DNA from: Theristus sp. LFF4_11
Taxonomy: Eukaryota; Nematoda; Chromadorea; Monhysterida; Xyalidae
NCBI GenBank assembly: GCA_030248135.1
Contig: JASANC010003711.1
Location: 62,001-126,000 of the forward strand
Length of the DNA: 64,000 bases
Direction: 5' to 3'
The notes under the pieces were generated by a model. The model saw only the letters and a list, made by a program, of their open reading frames with translations, was not told the origin of the DNA and did not search any database. Positions 11,301-22,032 of the stretch are shown here, in pieces. The translations under genes and the position numbers were made by a program. The stretch's first letter is position 1; each line of letters starts with the position of its first letter.

Positions 11301-14300
11301 GCTCCTCCAGCGCGTCGGCGGCCATCCAGTCGATCGTGTCACGCTCGCGGGCCAGCCAGGCGAACTGCTCGTTACAGTGAGCGATCATTGTTGCAAGAAT
11401 TTGGGGCTACTGGTGAACAGTTCTCACAATAGCTCCATTCGAGAGGAGTGGGCATTATTGACACTCGTCAGTGGTCTATCACTATGCCATCTCCTGCAAC
11501 CCCCCCCCCGGTTTGACAGTTTCGGATTTTCAGAAACAAAAGGGGAGCCATAAACAAACCTTCGGCTGCTGAGCAGAATATTTTTGAAACATAAAAACTT
11601 GGCCTTATTTACTGAGCAGTTCCGCGGGTGATTCGAGTTTTGAGAACTTACCAGCCATACAAGATAAATTATTGGTGGTTGGATGCAAACTAAAAATATG
11701 TAGGATTTAAATGATGCGATATGAATTACAAAACTCGACTCTCGCGCTGTTGCAGAGGCACAAACAAAATCAGCCTGGACGTTCCATCGCCGAGTCTGAA
11801 TCGAATGCTGCTCATGGAGAACCACCAAGGAATGGACATTAGACGACGCCAGCTGCAGCGACTGAAACGATCCTGTCGTCTCTTGAATCGATTCCTTTTG
11901 TTGACTTGGTAAATGTGGCGGGTTTTCAACGAATTCAGACAACAACACACATTTTCGAGATGTGATTTTGTATCTGAGCGCTGAAAAGCTGCATTTATTG
12001 GCCAAAAACCTTTTTTGTCACCGTGAAAGAAACAGTTGCCCACAACGATTCAAGCAACTCCTTGTGGCTGCTGCTTTTTTGAACGCTTTTGAGTGAATCA
12101 GCGCGCTGTGGGTTTGCTTGTGACTGTGCACCACCAACCACATTGTGCCAGATACGACTATTGTAGATTTGTTCCAGCGTGGCGGACCGAAGTAACGTCA
12201 CTTGCAGTGTGTCGTGCACGGTGACCAGAATTTCAGTTCGGCTTTTTTTTGCGTGGAATAAAAGTTTAAAATAAAAATCAAAAAACTAAATAAAATAAAA
12301 GTGGATACCGAACTGAAAGTCGGAGTTGCTATGCAGAATTTTCAAAACCCGTGACGTCATATTCCGCCGGAAGAAAACATGAACAGTCTTCCGACATGCA
12401 CTTTATGCAGGTTGGATCTGATGATGCAAGCACCGTTCGTGCTGCTGAGTCTCGGCGCCCTGCTGAGCATCTCGGTGCGGCAGCCGCCGTGGGTGCTACT
12501 GATGCTGGCCATATTTGCCGACTTCGCACATGTGCTGTTCTTCTCGCAGTTCTGCCTGAACTGGCTGTACCTGTGGCTGCTCTGGCCGCACCTGCGGCGT
12601 CACATGCGCAAGAATAAACTCACGCTCGCCGATCTGCTGGCCGCAAAACAGGGCAACCTTCCGAATAATCCGAATGCAATCGACGATATTGGAGGTCAGA
12701 GGTTTTTTAGTGAAAAAAAACGAAGGTGTATTTTCACACATCCACCTGGCTGCAAAATTCTATGAGCAACTTTTTAGGTGTATGGTGTATTTTTTTTGGT
12801 TCAATTTTTTTAGTTTTGTGTTGGTGTGTTTTTTGTTCTACGCGAATGAGATACCGTAAAGTCTTGCATATAAGGTTCCTCCCACTTATAAGACCCCCAC
12901 CCAAAAGTGGGCGGAGTGTCACACGGCGGGAAACCAAAAAATTCAAATTTTTAACTTGGTCGAAATCCCACCCCGTTTATAAGGCCCGGTATTCCTAATC
13001 TTCGCTTTATAAGACCTCCTCCCACTTATAAGGTTGTCACACAAAATTCCACTTTTTTCAGAATTTTTTGATTTTCAAATTTATATAAGGAGACCTTATA
13101 TGTGTAGCTCCCTCCGGCGTGCCTTTTACCGGGTTGGCTACTGCACCCTCAACCTTTCGGTCTTGGGCACGTTGGGTGCCGGGTGTCCTTTGAGACGTGC
13201 TCATTTGTGTCGGACAGGGCAGAGTTGAATGATCGAGAGTAGGCACTGTCTCTCGCAATACGTCCAAAGTTAGTTGGCACTAATTGATCTCAGCCTGCAC
13301 AAGCCGGTTAGGCGAGTCCCAGCTTCGTTCAATTAACGACAACTCCGTTTGGGCGTGTTACAAAGTGATTTTCGTTATCGTCGAATTACAAAGTCCAGCG
13401 AAGACGAAGATCGGAGCACACAAATAATATTATTGCCTCATATAAATAATACACAGAAACACACAAAAATACAAGGCAAGGACACAATATATTGGATTCA
13501 CATTTTGAAATGACAGTATAATATTGACTGTATCAAAGAGCAGAGTTTTGGGTAGAGAGCTGATCTCGGCCACCAACTCTCGCCTTTATATAGGTTTTGG
13601 AACCTAGATAATGGAGGGAGTGAGTGGCAGGGAGCAGTTGTGAAAAGAGTGTGTAAAGTATAGAGATTAGTTAGAACCATTACAAAAGAGTGGCAGATAC
13701 GATAGAGAACAAGGAATCACAATTGCAGTTATAGCGTTATGAGTATAAGAAATCATTAGAGTCAGTTTCACCATTGCGTTCATCCAGCGTGCACACGCGT
13801 TACGTCCTAATCACAGCTGGCGTCCAACGTTAAACGGTCAGCCTCCGTGCTCGCCCGTGTTCTGTGGTCAACCAATGATCAGGCCGGAGCGTGGCGCGTG
13901 GACAGCGCGTGCACAGTGAAGGTCTGATTCATCCGCTAGGGTATTGTGCGACAATGCACATTACATATGCAAGACTTTACGGTAAATGTGAAAAAAAGGA
14001 TTGATTGAAAAAATGATTATACTGAGAGTCTTTTCTTCCCTTTTTTTGCATGCCGAGACAGGTTGAATGGCTAAGCTATACAAAAAGTCTGTGTGTTCAT
14101 TCATTCATTTATTCATTAGTACGTCGATCCGCGCGGTGCGGTGCCCGACGGTCGGGCCTCGACGCCGCACATTTTCACATCATTTGACGCGACGATGTGG
14201 GCGCTGGGAGGCACCTTCACGCGTGGCAACGAGTATTCATTTACTCGAAGTCCGGTGCGTCGTCGTCGCGCGTCAACTGATGTGAACAGTCTGTGTGTGA

Positions 14301-14557
14301 ATCATTCAAATTTCATTCATTTAGGAGACTTGTCACTGAGCGGTTTCCCGGTCAGTCGGCCAGTGAGTCCAGCGCCGCCTACAGCCGCCGCCGCATCAGC
14401 GTGCGCCACGCCACGTGACGTGACGCCACCGCCACGAATGCCCATCAAAACGTTGCCGGCGCTGACGAAACTGGTGGTCGTCGACCACGAACTGGCGCAT
14501 CGAATGCACCGCATGGCGACCGGTCTGAACTCGATGGACTCGGGCGTTCAGTTGTAG
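8320..14557 (+). CDS. Divergent rhodopsin-like seven-transmembrane receptor
   Basis: Exons by phase: 8320-8568, 9409-9752, 10420-10807, 11210-11376, 11756-11908 and 12411-12694, then less certain 3' exons near 14119-14256 and 14325-14557 (stop TAG). TM1 has the conserved N (GMIMNLVVL) and TM2 the LAxxD-type Asp (MCLADLCRL). TM3 has Cys exactly 25 residues before the Arg of SSRYMATF, a variant DRY. Extracellular loop 2 carries the partner Cys (SDCGV), TM5 has Pro (FLLPVVV), TM6 has MQAPF in place of CWxP, and TM7 has NWLYLW in place of NPxxY. Loop 1 is unusually long, about 70 residues, with an Asn/Ser-rich stretch; loop 3 is long and Ser-rich. The first intron needs a GC-AG donor. The C-terminal tail is Pro/Ala-rich; the junction from 12694 to the next exon does not fit in phase, so an exon may be missing. 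Ligand unknown. Confidence 0.72.
9075..9195. repeat. Repeat related to the 1773-1922 MITE
   Basis: The bases AAAGCGCCATTCATGGAGCT and following TTGAAGTGC resemble the complement of the right end at 1773-1922. A Cys/His-rich open frame covering 8827-9237 includes this repeat and is not a gene. It lies in the first intron of the receptor gene. Confidence 0.45.
10103..10357. mobile_element. 255-bp Harbinger-like MITE, AGT target duplication
   Basis: The ends CCATCTGGCTAATATGTGCA and its near complement ending CAGCCAGATGG are inverted repeats. They continue through CAACTAGCTGATTGGTTGG. AGT triplets flank it at 10100-10102 and 10358-10360. Its right end stops about 60 bases before the acceptor of the TM3 exon. 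It shares the CAGCTGATTGGTTGG block with the MITEs at 619-763, 1010-1763 and 4727-4800. Confidence 0.75.
12854..13982. mobile_element. 1129-bp non-autonomous DNA element, TA target duplication
   Basis: The 18-base terminal inverted repeat CCGTAAAGTCTTGCATAT is perfect at both ends and flanked by TA (12852-12853, 13983-13984). The left 230 bases repeat the motif CACTTATAAGACC/TTATAAGGCC several times, the kind of subterminal motif that binds a transposase. No transposase frame is visible. It lies in the intron after the TM7 exon of the receptor gene. Confidence 0.8.
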
Positions 14558-14795
14558 TGCTGTTTCGGCGGTGTTTTTTGCGGTGTGGCATTATGTGATT
14601 GCGGACGGCCTGTGTTTGGTGTTTTTTTGGACAGAAACAAATTTTGCGTCGTGTTCCGGGCGAATGTGGCGGATGTCGTCGCACGCGATGTAATCTGCGG
14701 TTGTTTTGATTGTCACGCACGTTTTGGCTTTTCTGTTCGAAATCAGAAAAACATAGTTTCAATTTCCAAACCAGCTGACTGTTGTTTGCGTTGCA

Positions 14796-14801
14796 AATAA
14801 A
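14796..14801 (+). promoter_or_regulatory. Candidate polyadenylation signal of the seven-transmembrane gene
   Basis: AATAAA lies about 240 bases after the stop at 14557 and is followed by a TG/T-rich stretch (TTATTGTGTTCTGTGTG), as expected for a 3' processing site. Confidence 0.5.
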
Positions 14802-15277
14802 CTCTATTATTGTGTTCTGTGTGCTTTTTGGATTCGGATATAATTTTTTGCCTGTGGTTGGTTTTGTTCATTCATTTGCCACCTTTCTCTTTTTCGTCAG
14901 AAAAAGAAAATAAAGAAAAGAACGAGAAACACGAACTGGGTTTGGATCCACATGCTACAAAAGGTCGGTCCAAATTGACGTTGGTGGATTAATTTTCATA
15001 AAAATTTTTGCTAATTTTAAGGGCCAATGGCCAAAACAGCCTTATTTAGTTTTAAAAGTGGAATATTTAATTAGAATGCACCTATTTTTGTTGACGCTCA
15101 GATTTTCCTCCGGCATTTTAGAATTTTTTTTAAAGTAATTATTATTTTAATTAAAAAATCGGCATTTTCACTTTTTTCTTCGAATTTCGAACCAGTGGCG
15201 AAAGTGGATTTGTATACATTCTTAAAAATGATTTTTTGATTCGTTCCCCCCCCCCTCAGAAAAATTTGCTGCCCGTG
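14802..15277. other. Intergenic AT-rich stretch
   Basis: No exon is supported. Near 15209-15240 a short block (TTTGTATACATTCTTAAAAA) matches the inverted repeat found at 20161-20228 and 22820-22902. Otherwise nothing is recognised. Confidence 0.5.
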
Positions 15278-16785
15278 TAAGGTTAGGAAAAAAAAATCCG
15301 GATTTTCTTTAGATAAAAAAAATTTTTTTACAAGTTACGTTCGTTCCAAGCGTCTCGTCGAGCTGAGTTCAGCTAGACTATTTTCAGAACGATCCGGAAA
15401 ACTATAAGAGCGAAAATCGTGTTTTATTGAAATTATGTCCATTTCATAGAGGGAAAGTTGCATTTTCAACAGTAAAACAGGACAATTTTTGACGTGTACT
15501 TGAATATTGAACCGTTCTTAGTTGTTCCTCTTTAGAAAATTACCAAAATTTGACTGTGTTCAAAAATTCCTGTTTGATGTTGCTAAGTCGGCAACCCATC
15601 CTGTCGACCCGGTCGTCCCCCCCCCCCCAAGACACTTTCAGGTTCAACCAGCTATGCTATCTGCCACATGGCGAGAGCCCACTCTTCAAATCATCGTATC
15701 GAAAACACGTACCATGATTTCGCGATCACGTTGCGGGCAACTGACAGACGCAAGTTTAAAACGTTAGTTTTAACATGTGGTTAGTTTAACATTTAACATA
15801 GTTAGTTTCAGCACGCAAGTTTTAACATGTGGCCATGTTATCGGGTATCTGAAAAACGGTCGTGTGATGTGGTACCGTATTACCCCCAATAAACCCCCAT
15901 GGGGGATTAATACGTCAGCGACTTTTAGGGGTGGGGGTTTATTGGTGGGGGGGGGATTATTGGTGGGGGGGGGGGGGTTTATTATACAAAAATTTCTAGG
16001 GGTGGGGTTTTGTTGAAAAATGGCAAAAATACCTTGCATGGCAGGCAAGAAAGTTGCAGAAACTTCTACTTTTCACAGAGATTTCCTTTTGTAACAGCCT
16101 TTTGTAATGAAATTACCATTAACTCATCCATTTGGGGCCTTTGGTAGCACAATTTCACTAATGTCACTGCATTCAGCCACTGAATTCGCTGGGTATGTGT
16201 TTCAAACAGGTTTCCAATTAACCCCCATGGGGGATTATTTGTGGGGGGGATTATTTGGAAACTGGTCGGGGGGGTGGGGGTTTATTGGTGGGGGGGGATT
16301 AATGGTGGGGGGGGGGGGTTTAATGGGGGTAATACGGTATTAACCAACACCTCCGCTCCAATTGTTTAACAATATATCGTACAACTCCATTGTAGACCTA
16401 TAACATACGCCAATCAACAAGATATCATGTTCATCTCATGGCCTACCGACTGAAAAACATGTTCTAAGTTGCAAGAAAACGATTTCTGAAACGCTATTTC
16501 AATTCAGTTAAGTCATTTCAACGCTAAAAATTGACTCTAGAAGTCATCCAAATCGAAAAACATGGAGTACGTCGGTCAAAATGACCAAATAATGACATTT
16601 ACCTAAGTACACAAAGAAGTTGGGAAGAAAATTTGGTTTCAACTTTTCAAAAAATTATGCCATAAATCGAATTTTCAATTTCAGAGCAAAGTAGAAGAAC
16701 AATTTTTTTTAAATTTGAAAAAAAATCCAAATTAAAAAAAACGAAAAAAAATTAAAAAAATTTTTTTTCAAAGCCCCTAACCCTA
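15278..16785. mobile_element. hAT-like element family iii, copy 1 (contains a MITE)
   Basis: The copy runs from TAAGGTTAGG to CCCCTAACCCTA. It matches 16793-17806 in inverted orientation and 19100-20135 in direct orientation. The only large difference is the MITE at 15875-16337 inserted in this copy. No transposase is visible. It forms the left arm of a large palindrome. No 8-bp target duplication is found around this copy. Confidence 0.75.
15875..16337. mobile_element. 463-bp G-tract-rich MITE, copy 2, TA target duplication
   Basis: The termini CCGTATTACCCCCA and TGGGGGTAATACGG are inverted repeats flanked by TA (15873-15874, 16338-16339). The host repeat exists without it twice in the window: the sequence GTGATGTGGTATTAACCAAC at 19665-19684, and its complement near 17230-17250. 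These empty sites prove the boundaries and that TA is the duplicated target. The core is nearly identical to 2722-3186. Confidence 0.95.
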
Positions 16786-16792
16786 CCCTATC

Positions 16793-17806
16793 TAGGGTTA
16801 GGGGCTTTGAAATTTTTTTTTTATTTTTTTTGTTTAAAAAAAATTGGATTTTTTTAAACTTAAAAAAAAATTTGAAAAATTTTTCTTCTACTTTGCTCTG
16901 AAAATTCGATTTATGGCATAATTTTTTGAAAGTTCAAACCAAATTTTCTTCCCAACTTCTTTGTGTGCTTAGGTAAATGTCATTATTTGGTCATTTTGAC
17001 CGACGTACTCCATGTTTTTTAATTTGGATGACTTCTAGAGTCAATTTTTAGCGTTGAAATGACTTAACTGAATTGAAATATCGTTTCAGAAATCGTTTTC
17101 TTGCAACTTAGAACATGTTTTTCAGTCGGTAGGCCATGAGATGAACATGATATCTTGTTGATTGGCGTATGTTATAGGTCTACAATGGAGTTGTGCGATA
17201 TATTGTTAAACAATTTGAGCGGAGATGTTGGTTAATACCACATCACACGACCGTTTTTCAGATACCCGATAACATGGCCACATGTTAAAACTTGCGTGCT
17301 GAGCTAAACTAACGTGTTAAACTTGCGTCTGTCAGTTCCCCGCAACGTGATCGCGAAATCACGGTACGTGTTTTCGACACGATGATTTGAAGAGTGGGCT
17401 CTCGCCATGTGGCAGATAGCATAGCTGGTTGAACCTGAAAGTAAGTGTCTTGGGGAGGGGCGACCGGGTCGACAGGGGTTGCCGACTTAGCTACAGCAAA
17501 CAGGAATTTTTGAACACAGTCAAATTTTGGTAATTTTCTAAAGAGGAACTACTAAGAACGGTTCAATATTCAAGTACACGTGAAAAATTGCCCTGTTTTA
17601 CTGTTGAAAATGCAACTTTCCTTCTATGAAATGGACATATTTTCAATAAAACACGATTTTCGCTCTTATAGTTTCCCGGATCGTTCTGAAAATAGTCTAG
17701 ATGAACTCAGCTCGACGAGACGCTTCGAACGAACCTAACTTGTAAAAAAAATTAAATTTTTTTTTTTTTAATTTAAAAAAAATTTGGATTTTTTTCCCTA
17801 ACCCTA
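16793..17806. mobile_element. hAT-like element family iii, copy 2 (inverted)
   Basis: It begins TAGGGTTAGGGG and ends CCCTAACCCTA. It is the reverse complement of copy 1 (15278-16785) without the MITE, separated from it by only CCCTATC (16786-16792). No matching 8-bp flanks are found, so the pair looks like an inverted duplication rather than two independent insertions. Confidence 0.75.
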
Positions 17807-17812
17807 CCAGTA

Positions 17813-18356
17813 CCGTGGGCGAGGGGGGGGGGTGGGGGGGGGGTCACCCCCCCGGGCACCAGGGACGGGGGGGGGGGGGGTGGGGGGGCACCGTGCCCCC
17901 CCTAAATCCGGGCACCCCCCCCCATCGGACCCCCCCCCCTCGAAAATTTGGCCGACACCCCCCCCCACACCCCCCATGAAATTTTGTCTGGCGGAGACCC
18001 CCCCTCCAAAATTTTCCGTACACCCTAAAATTTTTTTCGAAAATCATGATTTTTTGTCTATAAAGTCCATAATATAAGCTGAATATATGATAACTTGACC
18101 ATCTTCATTGTAATTTCAACGATTTTGCAGCAAAATTTAGCGTTTTTCCTTCAAAATTTAAGCGAAAAATTATCATGGGGGTGGGGGGTGGGGGGGTGGT
18201 GGACCCCCCCCACAGAAAATTTTGAAAAATTGCACCCCCCATGGGGGGTCCCACGTTACCATAGGTTGGACCCCCCCTCACTTTTTGGTCGGCACCCCCC
18301 CCCCCCACGGCACCATACCCCCCCCCTTCGAAAATTGTTTTGGGCCCACCCCACGG
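17813..18356. mobile_element. GC-tract MITE with CCGTGG ends, copy 1, TA target
   Basis: The element runs from CCGTGGGCGAGGGGG to CCCACCCCACGG, flanked by TA at 17811-17812 and 18357-18358. Its interior has many runs of 7-12 C or G around an AT-rich core (AAAATCATGATTTTTTGTC). The copy at 20501-21058 is in the same orientation. Open frames across it are Gly/Pro-rich artefacts of the homopolymer runs. Confidence 0.7.
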
Positions 18357-18373
18357 TACTGAACCCTACCTAT

Positions 18374-19082
18374 TAGGGTTGTTAAAAAAAACAAAAATCG
18401 TCATTTTTGTTAAAAAAAAATTAAAAAAAAAATTTCAAAAATCAAAGTTGTGCTAAATCAATCAGGGAGTCCGAAGAACCACATATGATATGCAAGCGCC
18501 TCCCGAATGACACCCGTATGGCGGAACTTTGCAGATTTTGTTTTGGTGACCTCAATTACCCCTTTTCCAAACCGTCACCATGCCTCTTCTTGTGTTTTGA
18601 CCTCCAAAACGTCACTAATTGTCCCCAGCTAAGCTAATGCTAAAGTGAAGACAAACATACCGCCTTGAAATTCGATCAATTCTTCTGATGGTGTCGCGAC
18701 GACACGACACGAAGCAGCAACCAGACAACGTAGCGCTTGCAAACGGTGCAGCGAGCACAATCGGACGCTCTGCGAGGCTAATCGTCACCTTATCTGCATC
18801 GGAAATGGTAGGCTAAGCTTTGGGACGCTCAAAAACTTCATCGCAGATGTTGTCGAAGCCTAAAATCAGTCGGTAAAACGGCCCAAAATCGACTGCTAAA
18901 GGTTTTACGAGGTATAATCAAAGAAAATTTTTGTTGAACTTTCGAAAAATTGTGCCAAAATTGAGGTTTTCAGAGCATATTAGAAGAAAATTTTTCGAAT
19001 TAAAAAAAAAAAATCGGCATTTTTGTTTTTTTTAAATCACTTTTTTTAAAAAAAAAGTTTTCATTTTTGTTTAACAACCCTG
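18374..19082. mobile_element. 709-bp hAT-like element family ii, copy 1, 8-bp target duplication
   Basis: The ends TAGGGTTGTTAAA and TTTAACAACCCTG are inverted repeats. The flanks carry the perfect 8-bp duplication CTACCTAT (18366-18373, 19083-19090), diagnostic of the hAT superfamily. No transposase is present. An inverted copy is at 21062-21773. Confidence 0.88.
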
Positions 19083-19099
19083 CTACCTATGCCCGTGCA

Positions 19100-20135
19100 T
19101 AGGGTTAGGGGAAAAAAAAAATCCGGATTTTTTTTTAAATTAAAGAATTTTTTTTTTAAATTTTTTTTACAAGTTAGGTTTGTTCGAAGCGTCTCGTCGA
19201 GCTGAGTTCATCTAGACTATTTTCAGAACGATCCGGAAAACTATAAGAGCGAAAATCGTGTTTTATTGAAAATATGTCCATTTCATAGAAGGAAAGTTGC
19301 ATTTTCAACAGTAAAACAGGGCAATTTTTCACGTGTACTTGAATATTGAACCGTTCTTAGTGGTTCCTCTTTAGAAAATTACCAAAATTTGACTGTGTTC
19401 AAAAATTCCTGTTTGCTGTAGCTAAGTCGGCAACCCCTGTCGACCCGGTCGCCCCCCCCAAGACACTTACTTTCAGGTTCAACCAGCTATGCTATCTGCC
19501 ACATGGCGAGAGCCCACTCTTCAAATCATCGTATCGAAAACACGTACCATGATTTCGCGATCACGTTGCGGGGAACTGACAGACGCAAGTTTAACACGTT
19601 AGTTTAGCTCAGCACGCAAGTTTTAACATGTGGCCATGTTATCGGGTATCTGAAAAACGGTCGTGTGATGTGGTATTAACCAACATCTCCGCTCCAATTG
19701 TTTAACAATATATCGCACAACTCCATTGTAGACCTATAACATACGCCAATCAACAAAATATCATGTTCATCTCATGGCCTACCACCGACTGAAAAAACAT
19801 GTTCTAAGTTGCAAGAAAACGATTTCTGAAACGATATTTCAATTCAGTTAAGTCATTTCAACGCTAAAAATTGACTCTAGAAGTCATCCAAATCGAAAAA
19901 CATGGAGTACGTCGGTCAAAATGACCAAATAATGACATGTACCTAAGCACACAAAGAAGTTGGGAAGAAAATTTGGTTTGAACTTTCAAAAAATTATGCC
20001 AGAAATCGAATTTTCAGAGCAAAGTAGAAGAAAAATTTTTCAAATTTTTTTTTAAGTTTGAAAAAAAATCCAAATTTAAAAAAAAAAACGAAAAAAAATA
20101 AAAAAAAAAATTTTTTTTCAAAGCCCCTAACCCTA
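19100..20135. mobile_element. 1036-bp hAT-like element family iii, copy 3, 8-bp target duplication
   Basis: It runs from TAGGGTTAGGGG to CCCCTAACCCTA, with the perfect 8-bp flank CCCGTGCA on both sides (19092-19099, 20136-20143). It lies one base beyond the target duplication of the element at 18374-19082. It is the best-preserved copy of this family and shows that family iii is hAT-like. It is non-autonomous. Confidence 0.9.
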
Positions 20136-20500
20136 CCCGTGCACCCCCCTCACCGAGAAATTGTATACATTCTTAAAAGTGATTTTTTTGATTTTTGATC
20201 TGAGGTTGCTTGAAATGAGTCGTTGTAGGTTCCTAATCCTAAACCTAATCCTATTCCTAAGCCAAGCCTTTTTGATAAGGTGAAAATGATCAATTTAGTT
20301 TTTGCATTTTTTTTCTTTCCTGTGTTATGGAGGAGGAGCACCGGAACTGCAGATGCAGCTGTTTTAATAATGATGCATTACGCTCACCGAGAAGGCACCT
20401 GACACCCCTCTAAAATTATGCAAACACCCCCCCTCCCTCGGCTGGCTCGGCCCTCACCCGAGGTCCCGCTTTCGCTACTGTTTCGAACCCTAAACCAGTA

Positions 20501-21058
20501 CCGTGGGCGAGGGGGGGTGGGGGGGGGTACACCCCCCCAGAGCACCAGAGACCGTCGGGTGGGGGGGGTGGGGGGGGGCACCGTGCCACCCCCCCTAAAA
20601 CCGGGCACCCCTCCCATCGGACCCCCCCCTCGAAAATTTGGCCGACACCCCCCCACACCCCCCATGAAATTTTGTCTGGCGGAGACCCCCCCCCAAAAAT
20701 TTTCCGTACACCCTAAAATTTTTATCGAAAATCATGATTTTTTGTCTATAAAGTCTATAATATAAGCTGAATATATGATAACTTGACCATCTTCATTGTA
20801 ATTTCAACGATTTTGCAGCAAAATTTAGCGTTTTTCCTCCAAAATTTACGCGACAATTTATCATGGGGGGGGTGGGGGAGTGGACCCCCCCCCACAGAAA
20901 ATTTTGAAAAAATGCACCCCCATGGGACCCCCATGGGGGGGTCCCACGTTACCATAGGTTGGACCCCCCCTCACTTTTTGGTCGGCACCCCCCCCCCCCC
21001 CCCCCCACGGCACCATACCCCCCCCCCCTTCGAAAATTTTTTTGGGCCCACGCCACGG
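20501..21058. mobile_element. GC-tract MITE with CCGTGG ends, copy 2, TA target
   Basis: Same structure and orientation as 17813-18356, with CCGTGGGCGAGG at the left and CGCCACGG at the right, between TA dinucleotides. The family ii hAT-like element at 21062-21773 inserted into its right edge and duplicated CACGGTAC. The original right flank (TGCCC) is therefore now found after 21781. Confidence 0.72.
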
Positions 21059-21061
21059 TAC

Positions 21062-21773
21062 TAGGGATGTTAAACAAAAATGAATTTTTTTTGTGAAAAG
21101 TAATTTAAAAAAACAAAAATGCTGATTTAAAAAAAATTCGAAAAATTTTCCACTAATATGCTCTGAAAACCTCAATTATGGCACAATTTTTCGAAAGTTC
21201 AACAAAAATTTTCTTTGATTATACCTCGTAAAACTTTTAGCAGTCGATTTTGGGCCGTTTTACCGACTGATTTTAGGCTTCGACAACATCTGCGATGAAG
21301 TTTTTGAGCGTCCCAAAGCTTAGCCTACCATTTCCGATGCAGATAAGGTGACGATTCGCCTCGCAGAGCGTCCGATTGTGCTCGCTGCTCCGTTTGCAAG
21401 CGCTACGTTGTCTGGTTGCTGCTTCGTGTCGTGTCGTCGCGACACCATCAGAAGAATTGATCGAATTTCAAGGCGGTATGTTTGTCTTCACTTCAGCATT
21501 AGCTTAGCTGGGGACAATTAGTGACGTTTTGGAGGTCAAAACACAAGAAGAGGCATGGTGACGGTTTGGAAAAGGGGTAATTGAGGTCACCAAAACAAAA
21601 TCTGCAAAGTTCCGCCATACGGGAGTCATTCGGGAGGCGCTTGCATATCATATGTGGTTCTTCGGACTCCCTGATTGATTCAGCACAACTTTGATTTTTG
21701 AAATTAAAAAAAAAAATAATTTTTTTTAAAAAAACAAACAAAAATGACGATTTTTGTTTTTTTAACAACCCTA
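21062..21773. mobile_element. 712-bp hAT-like element family ii, copy 2 (inverted), 8-bp target duplication
   Basis: It begins TAGGGATGTTAAAC and ends TTTTTAACAACCCTA, flanked by the perfect 8-bp duplication CACGGTAC (21054-21061, 21774-21781). It is the reverse complement of 18374-19082. The insertion cuts the end of the older TA MITE at 20501-21058. Confidence 0.88.
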
Positions 21774-22032
21774 CACGGTACTGCCCTAAACGTATTTTCA
21801 CTTTTTATATTTTTTAAATCCAATTTCAGGCTTTGTGGATTTTTTTTCTGTTCTGTTGAACGTGGAAAGTCAAAGAAAGCAACCTCAACTCAACCATCTA
21901 AAAATGTCGAATGTGAGCACCTCACAAAACAGTGTTCCACCTTGTTGCGCTGGAAAAACGAACCAAAATGGACAAAATATGGCGGGCTCTGCTCCCGCTG
22001 TCGCCGTTGGACTCGGAAACCAAAGGTTTGAT

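Noticed and set aside
12379..12765. Separate small membrane protein starting at the Met at 12379
   Set aside because: The acceptor TTATGCAG at 12410 and the phase show that this is an internal exon carrying TM6 and TM7.
17832..18376. Gly/Pro/Pro-rich open frames, also at 20384-21175
   Set aside because: They are translations of homopolymer G or C runs in TA-type MITEs.
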